DNA from: Flavobacterium sp. | GTDB lineage: Bacteria; Bacteroidota; Bacteroidia; Flavobacteriales; Flavobacteriaceae | Direction: 5' to 3' | Length of the DNA stretch: 19,826 nucleotides | Assembly (NCBI RefSeq): GCF_021151785.1 | Contig: NZ_JAGKWP010000045.1 | Span: 1 to 19,826, forward strand | In this document: positions 1 to 7,703 of the stretch, piece by piece | Numbering within the stretch: the stretch's first letter is position 1 | How the letters are laid out: every line of letters begins with the position of its first letter | Notes under the pieces: generated by a model | Told to the model about the DNA's origin: nothing | Database searches by the model: none | What the model saw: only the letters and a program-made list of their open reading frames with translations | Position numbers and translations under genes: made by a program

Positions 1-235
1 CTAAATTAGTTTAACTGATTAAATTTTATACCAAAACATAACTTTTTTAGAAGATATAAAATTGTACCTATATGTTAATCTATATACATTAATTGAATCA
101 ATTTGTTTTAATTATGATTAAAAAGAAGCTATTTTATTAGAAAATAGTTCTCTTAAAAATAATTTCAAAGTTAACTCATCTTCTAGTTGAATATGTTTAA
201 TTTTGTAACAAGTAATAAACAACACTATTAACATT
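1..235. other. AT-rich non-coding leader upstream of rpiB
   Basis: No open reading frame with recognisable protein features was found on either strand. The stretch holds a 7-bp AT-rich stem-loop (CTATTTT at 129-135, AAAATAG at 141-147, 5-base loop) and the -7 promoter motif listed separately. The stem-loop could be a weak terminator of a gene outside the window, but it has no GC core and no clear U-tract, so this is only a possibility. Confidence 0.5.
198..205 (+). promoter_or_regulatory. Bacteroidota -7 promoter element (TAATTTTG) for rpiB
   Basis: TAATTTTG fits the TAnnTTTG -7 consensus known from Flavobacterium and Bacteroides primary sigma factors. It lies 30 bases before the rpiB start. 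No TTG -33 element is seen at the usual 17-23 base spacing, so the call rests on the -7 box alone. It would drive the rpiB-CDF-nnrD group. Confidence 0.5.
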
Positions 236-667
236 ATGACAATTTCAATTGGAAACGATCACGCAGGTCCAGACTACAAAATGGCAATTGTAGCTTATTT
301 AGAGACTAAAGGACACACAATTATTAATCACGGTACAGATACATTTGAAAGTGTAGATTATCCAGATTTTGGTCACCCAGTTGCTTATGATGTAGAAAGT
401 AAAAAAGCAGATTTAGGAATTGTGATTTGTGGTTCTGGAAATGGAATAGCTATGACTGTAAACAAACATCAAGACATTCGTGCTGCTTTATGTTGGACTA
501 AAGAGATTGCTGAATTAGCTCGTCAACATAATGATGCTAATATCATTAGTATTCCAGCTCGATTTACTTCTATTCCTCAAGCAATAGCAATGGTAGAGAC
601 TTTTATTGAAACACCATTTGAAGGAGGAAGACACGCTAATCGTGTAAAAAAAATGGCTTGTAAATAA
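236..667 (+). CDS. rpiB: Ribose-5-phosphate isomerase B (RpiB/LacAB family)
   Basis: A cytoplasmic sugar-phosphate isomerase that interconverts ribose-5-phosphate and ribulose-5-phosphate in the non-oxidative pentose phosphate pathway. The 143-residue length is normal for the family. The N-terminal GNDHAG motif (residues 6-11) carries the phosphate/sugar-binding Asp and His. The CGSGNG loop has the expected catalytic Cys at residue 65. QHNDAN (97-102) supplies the ring-opening His98, and EGGRH (129-133) matches the phosphate-binding Arg region near the C-terminus. It is the first gene of a compact run: the CDF gene begins 2 bases after its stop, so the two are very likely co-transcribed, although no metabolic link between them is obvious. 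The related allose and galactose isomerases cannot be fully excluded from sequence alone. Confidence 0.93.
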   Translation: MTISIGNDHAGPDYKMAIVAYLETKGHTIINHGTDTFESVDYPDFGHPVAYDVESKKADLGIVICGSGNGIAMTVNKHQDIRAALCWTKEIAELARQHNDANIISIPARFTSIPQAIAMVETFIETPFEGGRHANRVKKMACK

Positions 668-669
668 CA

Positions 670-1572
670 ATGAGTCACGTACACATCCATAAACACGAAG
701 TAAAAGCTACTAATTTGATTATTTCAATTGTATTGAATTTAATTATTACGTTAGCTCAGCTTGTTGGTGGAATTATATCGGGAAGTTTAGCATTGATTTC
801 TGATGCTTTACATAATTTTTCAGATGTAATTTCATTAGTGTTTAGTTTAGTTGCTCATAAATTATCTAGAAGAAAAGCTTCAATTGATCATACTTTTGGT
901 TATAAAAGAGCCGAATTAATTGCAGCTTTTACCAATGCTGCAACCCTTATTATTGTTGCTTTTATTTTAATTTATGGTGCTGTAGAACGCTTTTTTCATC
1001 CGCATCCAATAGGTTCTGATTTAGTAATTTGGTTAGCTTTGTTAGGAATAATTGCTAATGGTGCTTCAGTTTTATTCCTAAAAAAAGATGCTGATCATAA
1101 TTTGAATATGAAATCAGCTTATTTACATTTATTAACAGATATGATGGCTTCAGTAGCTGTTTTAGTGGGTGGATTATTAATGAAATTTTATGGTTGGTTT
1201 TGGGTTGATAGTGTGATGACTATTTTAATTGCTATTTATTTAATTGTAGTTGGAATAGATTTATTAAAAAGTTCAACTAAAATGTTGATGCTTTTTACAC
1301 CAGAAGAAATTGATATTAAAGAAATTGTTCGTGAAGTACACAAAATAGCTGGCGTTGGTAAATTACATCATATTCATGTATGGCATTTAAACGAAGAAGA
1401 ATTACATTTAGAGGCGCATTTAGATTGTGCTGAAGATATTAAAATGAGTGATTTTAATGAATTGCTTCATCAAATAGAATTATGTCTTTTTGAAAAATTT
1501 GGAATCAATCATATTAATATTCAACCTGAGTATAAAAAAGAAGATCCTAAAAATTTTATTGTTCAAGATTAG
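670..1572 (+). CDS. Cation diffusion facilitator (CDF) metal efflux transporter, probably zinc
   Basis: An inner-membrane metal-proton antiporter, 300 residues long, of the CDF/CzcD-ZitB type. After a short His-bearing N-terminus (MSHVHIHKHE) there are about six membrane segments between residues 15 and 200, followed by a cytoplasmic C-terminal domain (about 208-290). Both halves of the transport site are visible: H48xxxD52 in SDALHNFSD (TM2) and H153xxxD157 in HLLTD (TM5). His/Asp at these places is the arrangement known for Zn/Cd-type CDFs; Mn-type members use Asp pairs. Further His residues in the C-terminal domain (HHIHVWHL, LEAHLD) may bind regulatory metal. It starts 2 bases after rpiB and ends 1 base before the nnrD start, which indicates one transcript. 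Zinc is the inferred substrate; other divalent metals are possible. Confidence 0.92.
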   Translation: MSHVHIHKHEVKATNLIISIVLNLIITLAQLVGGIISGSLALISDALHNFSDVISLVFSLVAHKLSRRKASIDHTFGYKRAELIAAFTNAATLIIVAFILIYGAVERFFHPHPIGSDLVIWLALLGIIANGASVLFLKKDADHNLNMKSAYLHLLTDMMASVAVLVGGLLMKFYGWFWVDSVMTILIAIYLIVVGIDLLKSSTKMLMLFTPEEIDIKEIVREVHKIAGVGKLHHIHVWHLNEEELHLEAHLDCAEDIKMSDFNELLHQIELCLFEKFGINHINIQPEYKKEDPKNFIVQD

Positions 1573-1573
1573 A

Positions 1574-2389
1574 ATGATTCCAATAGACTTACATCTAATA
1601 AAAAAAATTTATAAAAATAGAAATCCTTTTTCTCATAAAGGAACACACGGACATGCCTTGTTAATTGCTGGTAGTTCAACAAAAATGGGAGCTGGAATAA
1701 TTGCAGCAAGAGCTTGTTTGCGTAGTGGAGTAGGTTTATTAACTGTGGTTTGTTCTGAAAATGAAAAAGAGGTAATTTTTAATGCTATTCCAGAAGCAAT
1801 GATTTCCACAGATTCAGAAATAAAAAATCAATTAAATTGCAATGTAATAGGAATTGGTTCAGGTATAGGTGTTGCACAAAACTCATTAAATTATGTATAC
1901 CAACTTTATGACAATCAAATTCCCGTTGTTTTTGATGCCGATGCATTGAATCTAATTGCCACTTATTCTATTGATTGGAAAAAATTTAAGTTTTCTTTTG
2001 TTTTAACTCCACATCCTAAAGAATTTGATCGTTTATTTGGAACTCATTTAACTCATGAAGCGCGTATTGAAACAGCGGTTAAAAAAGCACTTGAATTAAA
2101 TACTGTAATGGTGTTAAAAAGTCATCAAACCATCATAACAGACGGTCATCATATTTATATTAATACAACTGGGAATGCTGGTTTAGCTAAAGGTGGTTCG
2201 GGTGATGCATTAACAGGAATGATTACTTCATTTATAGCTCAAGGTTATTCTTTGTTACATGCTTCTATTTTAGGAGTTTATCTTCACGGGTTAGCAGCGG
2301 ATATAACACTTGAAACACAAAGCGAGGAAAGCATGTTAATTTCAGATGTGATACAAAATATAGGGAAAGCGTTTAAGCAGTTGTCTTAA
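1574..2389 (+). CDS. nnrD: ADP-dependent (S)-NAD(P)H-hydrate dehydratase, stand-alone
   Basis: A metabolite-repair enzyme of the ribokinase-like fold (YjeF C-terminal/CARKD family) that dehydrates damaged NAD(P)HX back to NAD(P)H using ADP. From the ATG at 1574 it is 271 residues. Visible motifs are HKGTHGH (21-27), DADALN (121-126), TPHPKEF (145-151) and the C-terminal GGSGDALTG (207-215), whose Asp211 corresponds to the catalytic residue. An ATG at 1490 is also in frame, but it lies inside the CDF gene and would add 28 non-conserved residues; 1574 is 1 base after the CDF stop and gives the usual N-terminus. The N-terminal epimerase domain (NnrE) that many bacteria fuse to this enzyme is absent here. 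Its 3' end overlaps the convergent DUF1294 gene by 17 bases. Confidence 0.9.
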   Translation: MIPIDLHLIKKIYKNRNPFSHKGTHGHALLIAGSSTKMGAGIIAARACLRSGVGLLTVVCSENEKEVIFNAIPEAMISTDSEIKNQLNCNVIGIGSGIGVAQNSLNYVYQLYDNQIPVVFDADALNLIATYSIDWKKFKFSFVLTPHPKEFDRLFGTHLTHEARIETAVKKALELNTVMVLKSHQTIITDGHHIYINTTGNAGLAKGGSGDALTGMITSFIAQGYSLLHASILGVYLHGLAADITLETQSEESMLISDVIQNIGKAFKQLS

Positions 2390-2654
2390 CTAAAAATTTT
2401 AAAATCAAATAAAAAACTCCCAATTGTAGCAGAATAATAGCTGTCAATTTCCAAAGAAAACTAGGTTTTGCCATTTTATGTTTGAACAAAATCATCGCTA
2501 AAAGCGCACCGAAACTTCCACCAAAAAAAGTAAATAATAACAAATGTTTTTCGGAAATACGTTGCTTATTATGCATAGCAAGCCATTTGTCTATTCCAAA
2601 AACTAAAGTCGTAATGAAATTTAAAAATATAAATAGATAGAGTAAATTTTTCAT
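2373..2654 (-). CDS. DUF1294 family small membrane protein
   Basis: A 93-residue protein with three hydrophobic segments (about 3-20, 38-57 and 69-89). It carries the DUF1294 signature in order: GIDK (20-23), RISE (32-35), GGSFGA (45-50), then FKHK (57-60) with a Phe at 66. This family is usually a short multi-pass inner-membrane protein, sometimes fused behind a cold-shock domain; here there is no such fusion. No biochemical function is established. The gene converges on nnrD with a 17-base overlap of the 3' ends and is divergent from tex. A TAnnTTTG box on the minus strand lies 14 bases before the start codon, supporting its own promoter. Confidence 0.85.
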   Translation of the reverse strand: MKNLLYLFIFLNFITTLVFGIDKWLAMHNKQRISEKHLLLFTFFGGSFGALLAMILFKHKMAKPSFLWKLTAIILLQLGVFYLILKFLVKTTA

Positions 2655-2668
2655 ACAGATTCAAAAAT

Positions 2669-2676
2669 CAAAGTTA
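2669..2676 (-). promoter_or_regulatory. -7 promoter element (TAACTTTG) for the DUF1294 gene
   Basis: Read on the minus strand this is TAACTTTG, a match to TAnnTTTG, 14 bases before the ATG at 2654. No TTG at 17-23 bases upstream was found. The very short leader is compatible with a start only a few bases before the ATG. Confidence 0.4.
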
Positions 2677-2719
2677 AAAAAAACTACTTCACTTCTAGTA
2701 AAACCAAGTGATAGAATTT

Positions 2720-2727
2720 TATCTTTG
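2720..2727 (+). promoter_or_regulatory. -7 promoter element (TATCTTTG) for tex
   Basis: TATCTTTG matches TAnnTTTG and lies 19 bases before the tex ATG at 2747. The -33 TTG is not evident. The element faces away from the DUF1294 promoter about 45 bases to its left, so the two genes have back-to-back promoters. Confidence 0.5.
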
Positions 2728-2746
2728 TGTTTTACATATTTAGAAA

Positions 2747-4879
2747 ATGACCCATATTCAATTCATTCAAAATGCGACACAACTTCCTGTAAAAGGAATT
2801 GAAAATACAATTGCTTTATTAAACGAAGATTGTACCATTCCTTTTATTTCCCGTTATAGAAAAGATCAAACCGGGAATTTAGATGAGGTTCAAATTGAAC
2901 AAATTGCCAAATTAAATAAGCAGTTTGATGAAATTGTTAAACGCAAGGAAAGTATTTTAAAAGCTATTGAAGAACAAAATGCTTTAACCCCTGAACTGAA
3001 ATCTAAAATAGAATCCAGTTTTGATTTACAAGAGTTAGAAGATTTTTATTTACCGTATAAAAAACGTAAAAAAACTAAAGCAGATACTGCCCGAGAAAAG
3101 GGATTAGAACCATTGGCTAAAATTATCATGGCTCAAAAAAATGACGATTTAGAGTATTTAGCTTCCAAGTATTTAAATGATAAAGTAGCCAATGAAGATG
3201 AGGCTTTGCAAGGTGCTCGAGACATTATTGCCGAATGGATTAATGAAAACATCTTCATTAGAAAAAACCTGCGCCGCATCTATCAAAGAAAAGCACTGGT
3301 TGAAACTAAAGTGGTTAAAACCAAAAAAGACGATGATGAAGCACAAAAATTTTCTCAATATTTTGATTGGTCCGAACCTTTATATAAAGCGCCCTCACAT
3401 CGATTATTAGCCATGCTTCGTGCCGAAAATGAAGGTTTTGTAAAATTTAAAATCACACTTTCGCCTGAGGATAAAGAAGAAGCTTTGCGTATGATGGATA
3501 AAGCTTTAATAAAAAACGAAGGCGATTGCGCAGTTCATATTGAAAAAGCTATTGACGATAGTTATAAGCGCTTATTAGAACCCGCTATTTCAAATGAAGT
3601 TTTACAAGAATATAAAGAAAAAGCAGACAGTAAAGCCATTGATGTTTTTGCCGAAAATTTACGTCAGTTGTTACTAGCTCCACCGTTGGGCGAAAAACGT
3701 ATTTTAGCTATTGATCCCGGATTTAAAACGGGTTGTAAAGTAGTCTGTTTGGACGAAAAAGGAGATTTGTTGCACAATGAAACGATTTATCCACATGCGC
3801 CTCAAAACGATACGGCTATGGCGATGAAAAAAATTCGTTCTATGGTGAATGCGTATGCTGTTGAAGCGATTTCTATAGGTAATGGAACTGCTAGTCGTGA
3901 AACCGAATTTTTCATTAAAAAAATTGCATTTGATAAACCGGTTCAAGTATTTGTAGTTTCAGAGGCAGGTGCATCTGTGTATTCGGCAAGTAAGATTGCT
4001 CGAGAAGAATTTCCAAACTATGATGTAACTGTTAGAGGTTCGGTTTCTATTGGTCGTCGTTTAAGTGATCCGTTGGCCGAATTGGTAAAAATCGATCCAA
4101 AATCAATTGGAGTTGGACAATACCAACACGACGTGGATCAAACCAAACTAAAAGAGGAATTAGATAGCACCGTGATACGTTGTGTAAATGCTGTGGGAAT
4201 CAATTTAAACACAGCCAGTAAATCGTTGTTGAGTTATGTTTCAGGAATTGGCGAAAAAATGGCCGAAAATATAGTGAGTTATCGTGCTGAAAATGGCCCT
4301 TTTGAAGATCGAAAATCGTTGAAAAATGTACCGCGTTTAGGCGAAAAAGCCTTTCAACAAGCGGCTGCTTTTATCCGAATTAAAGACGGTAAAAATCCAT
4401 TAGATAATTCCGCAGTGCATCCTGAATCGTATAAAACTGTAGAAAAAATGGCGAAAGATTTAGGTATCGCTTTAACTGATTTGGTTGCTAATAAAGAACA
4501 AATTGCAAAAATTAATCCAGAAAAATACGTAACCGATGCGGTAGGTATTTTAGGAATCAAAGACATTTTAAAAGAATTAGAAAAACCGGGATTAGATCCA
4601 CGTAAAGCGGCCAAAGTTTTTGAATTTGATCCTAATGTAAGAAGTATTGCCAATGTTAAACCAGGAATGGTACTTCCAGGTATTGTAAATAATATTACAG
4701 CTTTTGGATGTTTTGTGGATATTGGAATAAAAGAAAGTGGGTTAGTGCATATTTCTCAATTAAAAGAAGGTTTCGTTTCAGATGTAAACGAAGTTGTAAA
4801 ACTGCATCAACATGTTCAAGTAAAAGTAGTTGAGGTTGATGAAGTTAGAAAGCGTATCCAGTTGACCATGATATTATAA
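2747..4879 (+). CDS. tex: Tex family RNA-binding protein with S1 domain
   Basis: A cytoplasmic nucleic-acid-binding protein of the Tex/Spt6-like family, 710 residues, which is close to normal length. Order of parts: N-terminal helical Tex region (1-310) with a lysine-rich patch KKRKKTKAD (105-113); a YqgF/RNase H-like domain opening at ILAIDPGFKTGCKVV (319-333); a helix-hairpin-helix region (about 480-550) with NTASKSLLSYVSGIG (488-502) and NVPRLGEKAF (527-536); and a C-terminal S1 domain starting near 640, with the motif GCFVDIGIKESGLVHISQL (654-672). Family members influence transcription and bind RNA, but the exact role in Bacteroidota is not settled. It is monocistronic: its own -7 box lies upstream and a strong hairpin terminator starts 3 bases after the stop. 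Confidence 0.95.
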   Translation: MTHIQFIQNATQLPVKGIENTIALLNEDCTIPFISRYRKDQTGNLDEVQIEQIAKLNKQFDEIVKRKESILKAIEEQNALTPELKSKIESSFDLQELEDFYLPYKKRKKTKADTAREKGLEPLAKIIMAQKNDDLEYLASKYLNDKVANEDEALQGARDIIAEWINENIFIRKNLRRIYQRKALVETKVVKTKKDDDEAQKFSQYFDWSEPLYKAPSHRLLAMLRAENEGFVKFKITLSPEDKEEALRMMDKALIKNEGDCAVHIEKAIDDSYKRLLEPAISNEVLQEYKEKADSKAIDVFAENLRQLLLAPPLGEKRILAIDPGFKTGCKVVCLDEKGDLLHNETIYPHAPQNDTAMAMKKIRSMVNAYAVEAISIGNGTASRETEFFIKKIAFDKPVQVFVVSEAGASVYSASKIAREEFPNYDVTVRGSVSIGRRLSDPLAELVKIDPKSIGVGQYQHDVDQTKLKEELDSTVIRCVNAVGINLNTASKSLLSYVSGIGEKMAENIVSYRAENGPFEDRKSLKNVPRLGEKAFQQAAAFIRIKDGKNPLDNSAVHPESYKTVEKMAKDLGIALTDLVANKEQIAKINPEKYVTDAVGILGIKDILKELEKPGLDPRKAAKVFEFDPNVRSIANVKPGMVLPGIVNNITAFGCFVDIGIKESGLVHISQLKEGFVSDVNEVVKLHQHVQVKVVEVDEVRKRIQLTMIL

Positions 4880-4881
4880 AT

Positions 4882-4914
4882 AAAAAATCCCAAAATTATT
4901 TTTTGGGATTTTTT
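4882..4914. terminator. Bidirectional intrinsic terminator between tex and tatA
   Basis: A perfect 14-bp inverted repeat, AAAAAATCCCAAAA (4882-4895) and TTTTGGGATTTTTT (4901-4914), with a 5-base loop. The A-run before and T-run after give a U-tract on both strands, so it can end tex transcripts and the convergent tatA transcript. It begins 3 bases after the tex stop. On the minus strand the loop holds the stop codon of the small ORF at 4896-5006. Confidence 0.9.
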
Positions 4915-5006
4915 ACTTTTCTTAAATAAATATAGAGCAAGCTAATACTTGTAGGTAAACCTATGGCTAATAAGATTAGTACCACCTCGAAGGCTCCTAA
5001 CCGCAT
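4896..5006 (-). CDS. Possible 36-residue single-pass membrane protein downstream of tatA
   Basis: An ATG 5 bases after the tatA stop opens a frame of 36 codons. The product begins MRLGAFEVVLILLAIGLP, has one hydrophobic segment (about 6-27), and ends in a basic tail, RKVKNPKK. The first dozen residues (LG..E.VLIL) resemble the TatA start (LGTTEIILII), and the spacing suggests translational coupling to tatA. The stop codon falls in the loop of the shared terminator. I do not recognise a family. It could be a genuine Tat-linked small protein, a decayed second TatA-like copy, or chance. The clean fit between tatA and the terminator is the main argument for it. Confidence 0.4.
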   Translation of the reverse strand: MRLGAFEVVLILLAIGLPTSISLLYIYLRKVKNPKK

Positions 5007-5011
5007 AGCAA

Positions 5012-5191
5012 TTATTTATTTTCGTCTTCTTTTTTAGCAGCAGGAACTTCATCTTCCCCTTTTGCCGCTTTTTTGAATTCTTTTACACCACTACCTAATC
5101 CTTTCATTAATTCTGGAATTTTTTTACCACCAAACAATAATAAAACTACGGCAATGATTAATATAATTTCTGTTGTTCCTAATCTTCCCAT
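5012..5191 (-). CDS. tatA: Sec-independent twin-arginine translocase subunit TatA/TatE
   Basis: A 59-residue protein with the complete TatA layout: short N-terminus MGRLGTTE, one membrane segment (about residues 7-20, IILIIAVVLLLF), the FGGKKIPEL hinge (20-28), an amphipathic helix LMKGLGSGVKEFKKA (28-42), and a charged tail ending in KKEDENK. TatA oligomers form the size-variable channel of the inner-membrane Tat pathway, which exports folded proteins. The usual tatC partner is not in this window, which is common in Bacteroidota where tat genes may be separated. A minus-strand TACATTTG box lies 25 bases before the ATG. A possible 36-residue membrane ORF follows, then the terminator shared with tex. 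Confidence 0.93.
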   Translation of the reverse strand: MGRLGTTEIILIIAVVLLLFGGKKIPELMKGLGSGVKEFKKAAKGEDEVPAAKKEDENK

Positions 5192-5216
5192 GACAATTAG
5201 CTATTAATTTACATTG

Positions 5217-5224
5217 CAAATGTA
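5217..5224 (-). promoter_or_regulatory. -7 promoter element (TACATTTG) for tatA
   Basis: On the minus strand this reads TACATTTG, matching TAnnTTTG, 25 bases before the tatA ATG at 5191. No convincing -33 TTG is seen at the expected spacing. Confidence 0.5.
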
Positions 5225-5322
5225 CTTAAAAAAGTAATTCATTTAACTTTCCTTAACGTAAATTTATAGTATTTCCAATTATTAATTGACACCTCGATGT
5301 ATTCACACAAGGTCTAAATAAC

Positions 5323-5330
5323 TATATTTG
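5323..5330 (+). promoter_or_regulatory. -7 promoter element (TATATTTG) for the M23-like/GH3 gene pair
   Basis: TATATTTG matches TAnnTTTG and ends 18 bases before the ATG at 5349. A TTG at 5286-5288 is too far upstream (34 base spacer) to count as its -33 box. It would drive both the LytM-like gene and the GH3 gene 3 bases downstream of it. Confidence 0.5.
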
Positions 5331-5348
5331 TATAAAAAGTAGACAAAC

Positions 5349-6206
5349 ATGTCTGAGAAAAGATTAAAGTTTCAAAATTTTAAACGTAACCTATTTAGTA
5401 AAAGGCGTTTCATTATTTTTAATGAAGACACGTTAGCTGAAACTTTTTCCTGGAAATTAACGTTAATGAACATTTTTGTGGTTGCTTCTTTAGGTGCCAT
5501 TTTAATCATTTTTATAACTACTTTCATTATTGCATTCACCCCATTAAGGGAATATATTCCTGGGTATGCTTCAACCGAATTAAAAAGACAAGCTACAGCA
5601 TTAACAATAAAATCAGATTCTTTACAACGAATTGTTGATGAAAACAATCAGTATATTAAAGCTATTCAAGCGGTTTTAAAAGGCGATTTAGAATATGCTC
5701 AATTGAACAGAGATTCGATTAAGATTATGAAAGACACCTTAAAAAAGGTCGATTTATCGGTTTCCGAAAAAGAAAATGAATTAAAAAAGCAAGTAGAAAA
5801 AGACGATAAGTACAATGTTTTTGACCAAGCACAACCTAAAGTAAGTTATGTGTTGTTTGCACCGGTTAATGGTAAAATTGTGAAAAAATACAATTTGGCT
5901 ACTAAAAATTTGGGTGTAGATTTAGCTATTGCAAAAGGAACTTCGGTGAAAACAATTGCGCCTGGTACGGTTTTGTTTGCAGATTGGACCCCAGCAAATG
6001 GTTACGTGTTATTGGTGCGTCATGCGGATGATATCATTTCAGTATACAAAAATTTAGCCTCAACTACTAAAAATGCCGGAAACCCCGTTAAATCGGGAGA
6101 AGTTTTAGCTATTTTTGGTGATGATGCTTCTAAAAAAACGTTACACTTCGAACTTTGGAAAAACGGTATTCCAATCGATCCAACTCAATATATAAATTTT
6201 CAATAA
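5349..6206 (+). CDS. Membrane-anchored LytM/M23-like protein with degenerate active site
   Basis: A 285-residue cell-envelope protein. A basic cytoplasmic N-terminus (1-36) is followed by one membrane segment (about 38-63), a coiled-coil-like charged region (about 75-155), and a C-terminal LytM/peptidase M23 beta-sheet domain (about 163-285). The fold signatures remain: NLGVDLAI (187-194), LLVRHADDIISVYKNL (221-236) and LHFELWKNGIPIDP (265-278). Active LytM enzymes need His and Asp in HxGxD, a His in the Y-x-HL segment, and the HxH pair. Here these read N187...D191, N235 and T264-L-H266, so three of five key residues are replaced. It is therefore probably not a peptidase. By analogy with EnvC and NlpD it may be a scaffold or an activator of a cell-wall hydrolase. 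It is divergent from tatA, and the GH3 gene starts 3 bases after it. Confidence 0.88.
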   Translation: MSEKRLKFQNFKRNLFSKRRFIIFNEDTLAETFSWKLTLMNIFVVASLGAILIIFITTFIIAFTPLREYIPGYASTELKRQATALTIKSDSLQRIVDENNQYIKAIQAVLKGDLEYAQLNRDSIKIMKDTLKKVDLSVSEKENELKKQVEKDDKYNVFDQAQPKVSYVLFAPVNGKIVKKYNLATKNLGVDLAIAKGTSVKTIAPGTVLFADWTPANGYVLLVRHADDIISVYKNLASTTKNAGNPVKSGEVLAIFGDDASKKTLHFELWKNGIPIDPTQYINFQ

Positions 6207-6209
6207 ACT

Positions 6210-7703
6210 ATGTCAATAAAAGGTTTGGCCGCAAAAATTTTTGCTCGTTATATTCACCAGAAAAATCAAAAATGGATTCAAAATCCAGTGGCTGCTCAAG
6301 ACCAAGTTTTTAAAGAATTAATTCAAAAAGCTTCAACTACTCAATTTGGAATTGATCATAAATTTAATACTGTTTTAACTCATGAAGATTTTGTAAATCA
6401 GGTACCGGTGCGCGATTATGAAGGACTAAAAAACTATGTAGACCAAGTTGTTAAAGGCGAAGAAAATATTTTGTGGCCAGGAAAACCATTATATTTTGCC
6501 AAAACTTCAGGGACCACTTCAGGGGCAAAATACATTCCTTTAACAAAAGAATCCATGCCTTTTCATATTCAAGCGGCTCGAAACGCAATTTTGAATTATA
6601 TACATGAAACGGGAAAAACAGACTTTGTAGATGGAAAAATGATCTTTTTACAAGGAAGTCCGGAGTTAACTGAGAAAAACGGAATTAAATTAGGGCGCCT
6701 TTCGGGTATTGTAGCCCATTTTGTTCCTAACTATTTACAAAAAAACCGATTACCAAGTTGGGAAACCAATTGTATTGAGGATTGGGAAACCAAAGTCGAC
6801 GCCATAGTTGAAGAAACTTTTCATCAAAACATGACGGTAATCTCCGGTATTCCATCATGGGTGCAAATGTATTTTGAAAAATTAAAAGATAAAGCCCAAC
6901 AACCTGTTGGCGACTTTTTTAAAAATTTCAATTTGTTTATTTATGGCGGCGTGAATTACGAACCGTATCGAGCCAAATTTGAAAATTTAATTGGAAGAAA
7001 AGTAGATTCCATCGAATTATTTCCTGCTTCAGAAGGATTTTTTGCTTACCAAGATTCTCAAAAAGAAAAAGGCATGTTGCTATTGTTAAATTCAGGTATT
7101 TTTTATGAGTTTATCAAAGCGGATGAATTTTTTACTGAAAACCCTAAACGTCTCACAATCAAAGAAGTGGAAGTTGGGGTGAATTATGTGTTGATTATTT
7201 CCACCAATGCCGGACTTTGGGCATACAATATTGGCGATACCATTGCGTTTACTTCTACGAAACCGTATCGTGTTGTGGTTACCGGAAGAATCAAACATTA
7301 TATTTCGGCTTTTGGTGAACATGTTATCGGAAAAGAAGTAGAGACTGCCTTGCAAAAGGCCCTTTCAGGAACGAATATTAGTGTGAATGAATTTACGGTA
7401 GCGCCGCAAATCAATCCGATTTCAGGTTTGCCGTATCACGAATGGTTGATAGAATTTGATCATGAACCAGAGGATTTAGAAGCTTTCGCGCAAAAAATTG
7501 ATTTGGAAATGCGGCAACAAAATGTGTATTACGACGATTTAATAAAAGGTCATGTGTTGCGAACTATCGTCATAACAAAAGTGGCCAAAAATGGCTTTCA
7601 AGAATACATGAAATCGATAGGAAAATTAGGTGGACAAAATAAATTACCACGATTAAGTAATGATAGAAAAATAGCCGATTTTTTTGAAGCGTACCATCAC
7701 TAA
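6210..7703 (+). CDS. GH3 family acyl-acid-amido synthetase-like protein
   Basis: A 497-residue protein of the GH3 family, an ANL-superfamily branch best known from plant auxin and jasmonate amido synthetases and also widespread in Bacteroidota with unknown substrates. All three adenylation motifs are visible: KTSGTTSGAKYIPLT (98-112), ELFPASEGFFAY (269-280) and WAYNIGDTI (337-345). The GRIKHYISAFGEHV segment (359-372) leads into the C-terminal lid domain. The expected reaction is ATP-dependent adenylation of a carboxylic acid followed by conjugation to an amine, but the bacterial substrate cannot be read from sequence. No signal peptide is seen, so it is cytoplasmic. It lies 3 bases after the LytM-like gene and almost certainly shares its transcript. 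Confidence 0.9.
   Translation: MSIKGLAAKIFARYIHQKNQKWIQNPVAAQDQVFKELIQKASTTQFGIDHKFNTVLTHEDFVNQVPVRDYEGLKNYVDQVVKGEENILWPGKPLYFAKTSGTTSGAKYIPLTKESMPFHIQAARNAILNYIHETGKTDFVDGKMIFLQGSPELTEKNGIKLGRLSGIVAHFVPNYLQKNRLPSWETNCIEDWETKVDAIVEETFHQNMTVISGIPSWVQMYFEKLKDKAQQPVGDFFKNFNLFIYGGVNYEPYRAKFENLIGRKVDSIELFPASEGFFAYQDSQKEKGMLLLLNSGIFYEFIKADEFFTENPKRLTIKEVEVGVNYVLIISTNAGLWAYNIGDTIAFTSTKPYRVVVTGRIKHYISAFGEHVIGKEVETALQKALSGTNISVNEFTVAPQINPISGLPYHEWLIEFDHEPEDLEAFAQKIDLEMRQQNVYYDDLIKGHVLRTIVITKVAKNGFQEYMKSIGKLGGQNKLPRLSNDRKIADFFEAYHH

Noticed and set aside
129..147. AT-only stem-loop as a terminator of an upstream gene
   Set aside because: Seven AT-rich pairs with no clear U-tract are too weak to call in such AT-rich sequence.
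1490..1573. Upstream in-frame ATG for the NAD(P)HX dehydratase
   Set aside because: It lies within the CDF gene and encodes a Lys/Ile-rich extension with no family counterpart; the ATG at 1574 follows the CDF stop by one base.
3173..3946. Antisense and shadow reading frames inside tex (3173-3358, 3192-3410, 3704-3946; likewise 4354-4653)
   Set aside because: They overlap a well-conserved gene in other frames, have low-complexity or unrecognisable products, and lack promoters.
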